Source: Chlamydiota bacterium
Lineage (GTDB): Bacteria; Chlamydiota; Chlamydiia; Chlamydiales; Rhabdochlamydiaceae
Direction: 5' to 3'
DNA length: 6,051 nucleotides
Assembly: GCA_023265495.1 (NCBI GenBank)
Contig: JAHFTP010000109.1
Coordinates: 1-6,051 of the forward strand
Positions 5,267 to 6,051 of the stretch are shown in pieces. The notes under the pieces are model-generated. The model saw only the letters and a list, made by a program, of their open reading frames with translations, was not told where the DNA came from and ran no database searches. Both the position numbers and the translations under genes were made by a program. Each line of letters begins with the position of its first letter. Position 1 is the stretch's first letter.

Positions 5267-5980
5267 TTACTTAGAAAATTGTTTTCTAATTGCAGCAGCA
5301 GCAATGGCATAAGCGGATGCCACATTTAAGGAGTTTTTTGATCCGCAAAGGGGGATTTGGATGAGAGAGTCTACGAGGGAGAGCGTTTCTTTTGACAGAC
5401 CGTATTCCTCATTGCCAAGAACTAAAGTAAAAGAAGGAGGGAAGACGAATTCATGGATAGTGGGAGCATGGGGTGCCGTTTCAAGACCGATGATCGGGCG
5501 AGGCAGAGTGGATAAGGAGACCTCTTGGAACGAGGGGACGGAGCTATGGGTTCTCATAGACGTCTTTTGTACTTTGGCATTATCGACATAGGGGGATTTA
5601 GGACAAAAGTAAAGAGAGCCTAGTCTAAATGCTTCCGTAGTTCTAATAATGGATCCCACATTAAAGGCGGAACGCAGGTGGTCTAGATAGATGGCGATGG
5701 GGAGGTATTGTACCGAGCTTATTTTGTCTTGGGTCTCAACAAACAGGTTATGCTCTGCATAGGACAGATGCGCCTGCTCTGTGTGATGATGAAATCTGTG
5801 GGAGATCTCTTCTTTGCTCTGCATGTCTAAAGGGGGCAAAGAGAGCCAGCTTTCCACCTTTCTATAGAGAGCTAGATGCTCCGGCTCTTGTATGGCTTGT
5901 AGCAGATCTGCTGCTTTTCTGTGTTGCTGCTTAAGGGTCAAAAAGGAAAATTTTTTTTCTGTCCAAAAGGTCTGCTTCAT
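5267..5980 (-). CDS. TrmH/SpoU-family RNA 2'-O-methyltransferase
   Basis: A 237-residue SPOUT-class enzyme that should transfer a methyl group from S-adenosylmethionine to a ribose 2'-OH in tRNA or rRNA. All three family motifs are present in the C-terminal half: NVGSIIRTTEAF from 107 (Asn107, Arg113), LVLGNEEYGLS from 186, and IPLCGSKNSLNVASA from 209 (Asn216, Asn219). These form the trefoil-knot cofactor site. Residues 1-90 are a helical extension rich in charged residues and histidine (HRFHHHTEQAH at 61-71). It is not the L30e-like domain of RlmB and could bind RNA. The target nucleotide cannot be told from sequence. ATG 5980 overlaps the preceding stop as ATGA and lacks a Shine-Dalgarno sequence, so translation is probably coupled to the ABC-F gene. 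An A8 run (5951-5958 on the minus strand) lies at codons 8-10, where slippage would abolish the product. No clear terminator follows TAA 5267-5269. Confidence 0.9.
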   Translation of the reverse strand: MKQTFWTEKKFSFLTLKQQHRKAADLLQAIQEPEHLALYRKVESWLSLPPLDMQSKEEISHRFHHHTEQAHLSYAEHNLFVETQDKISSVQYLPIAIYLDHLRSAFNVGSIIRTTEAFRLGSLYFCPKSPYVDNAKVQKTSMRTHSSVPSFQEVSLSTLPRPIIGLETAPHAPTIHEFVFPPSFTLVLGNEEYGLSKETLSLVDSLIQIPLCGSKNSLNVASAYAIAAAAIRKQFSK

Positions 5981-6051
5981 TTGTTCATATAAGAGTCTAA
6001 GGAGCCATCAAAGAGCTGGATTGTATTCTCCTCAAAGGCGAGCAGCTTTGT
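5977..6051 (-). CDS. C-terminal end of a probable ABC-F family ATPase, 5' partial
   Basis: Only the last 24 codons and TGA (5977-5979) are inside the window. The fragment contains LLAFEENTIQLFDGSLDSY followed by MNK. The pattern of a hydrophobic strand, an acidic turn, then F-D-G-S-x-x-x-Y is what follows the switch histidine at the end of the second ATPase domain in ABC-F proteins (typically IxxxxxGxxxxFxGxYxxY). These soluble ATPases act on the ribosome in translation or resistance. Absence of the usual long C-terminal coiled coil would make it a short ABC-F. Its stop overlaps the methyltransferase start by 4 bases, so the two form an operon. The assignment rests on a short match; the rest of the gene lies beyond 6051. 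Confidence 0.6.
   Translation of the reverse strand, partial: TKLLAFEENTIQLFDGSLDSYMNK

Noticed and set aside
5361..5591. 76-codon plus-strand frame
   Set aside because: Opposite the motif-bearing C-terminal half of the methyltransferase gene; a shadow frame.

Overview
The window reads as compact bacterial chromosome at moderate GC, with cistrons that overlap by 4 to 10 bases. My best guess for the host is a member of the Chlamydiales outside the classical Chlamydia species (Parachlamydia, Waddlia or Criblamydia type). The grounds are indirect. RNase Z and an ABC-F ATPase lie close together, which I recall from Chlamydia trachomatis. The intact gene of the AAA-ATPase/DUF1703 family belongs to a group common in large-genome symbionts. 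This assignment is inference and rests on no database search.

Left part, plus strand (1-2570): three tightly packed genes. A 5'-truncated nucleotidyltransferase of the RfaE2/HldE C-terminal type overlaps by 10 bases a GlpG-like rhomboid protease of 388 residues. That gene overlaps RNase Z (rnz) by 4 bases. The overlaps imply one polycistronic unit with coupled translation, although the three products (sugar nucleotide activation, membrane proteolysis, tRNA 3' maturation) share no obvious pathway.

Middle (2571-3474): two small genes of unknown function on the minus strand run head-on into rnz, with the two stop codons directly abutting. A good promoter (perfect TTGACA, 17-base spacer) precedes them. 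Upstream lies an AT-rich region of 419 bases between genes. It holds a possible broken plus-strand reading frame (3296-3466) with one internal stop, and no RNA gene that I can recognise.

Right part, minus strand (3475-6051): the largest gene encodes a predicted AAA-ATPase fused to a PD-(D/E)XK nuclease-like domain, with both sets of key residues present. Upstream of it are a SpoU/TrmH-family RNA methyltransferase and the last 24 codons of what looks like an ABC-F ATPase, joined by an ATGA overlap. A short imperfect copy of the methyltransferase gene's 3' end sits in the gap before the ATPase gene.

No CRISPR array, tRNA, rRNA, intact insertion sequence or convincing new multi-gene system was seen. 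The least explained items are the two-gene small-protein operon, the ATPase-nuclease gene with its surroundings, the divergent nucleotidyltransferase, and the enlarged first loop of the rhomboid protease.
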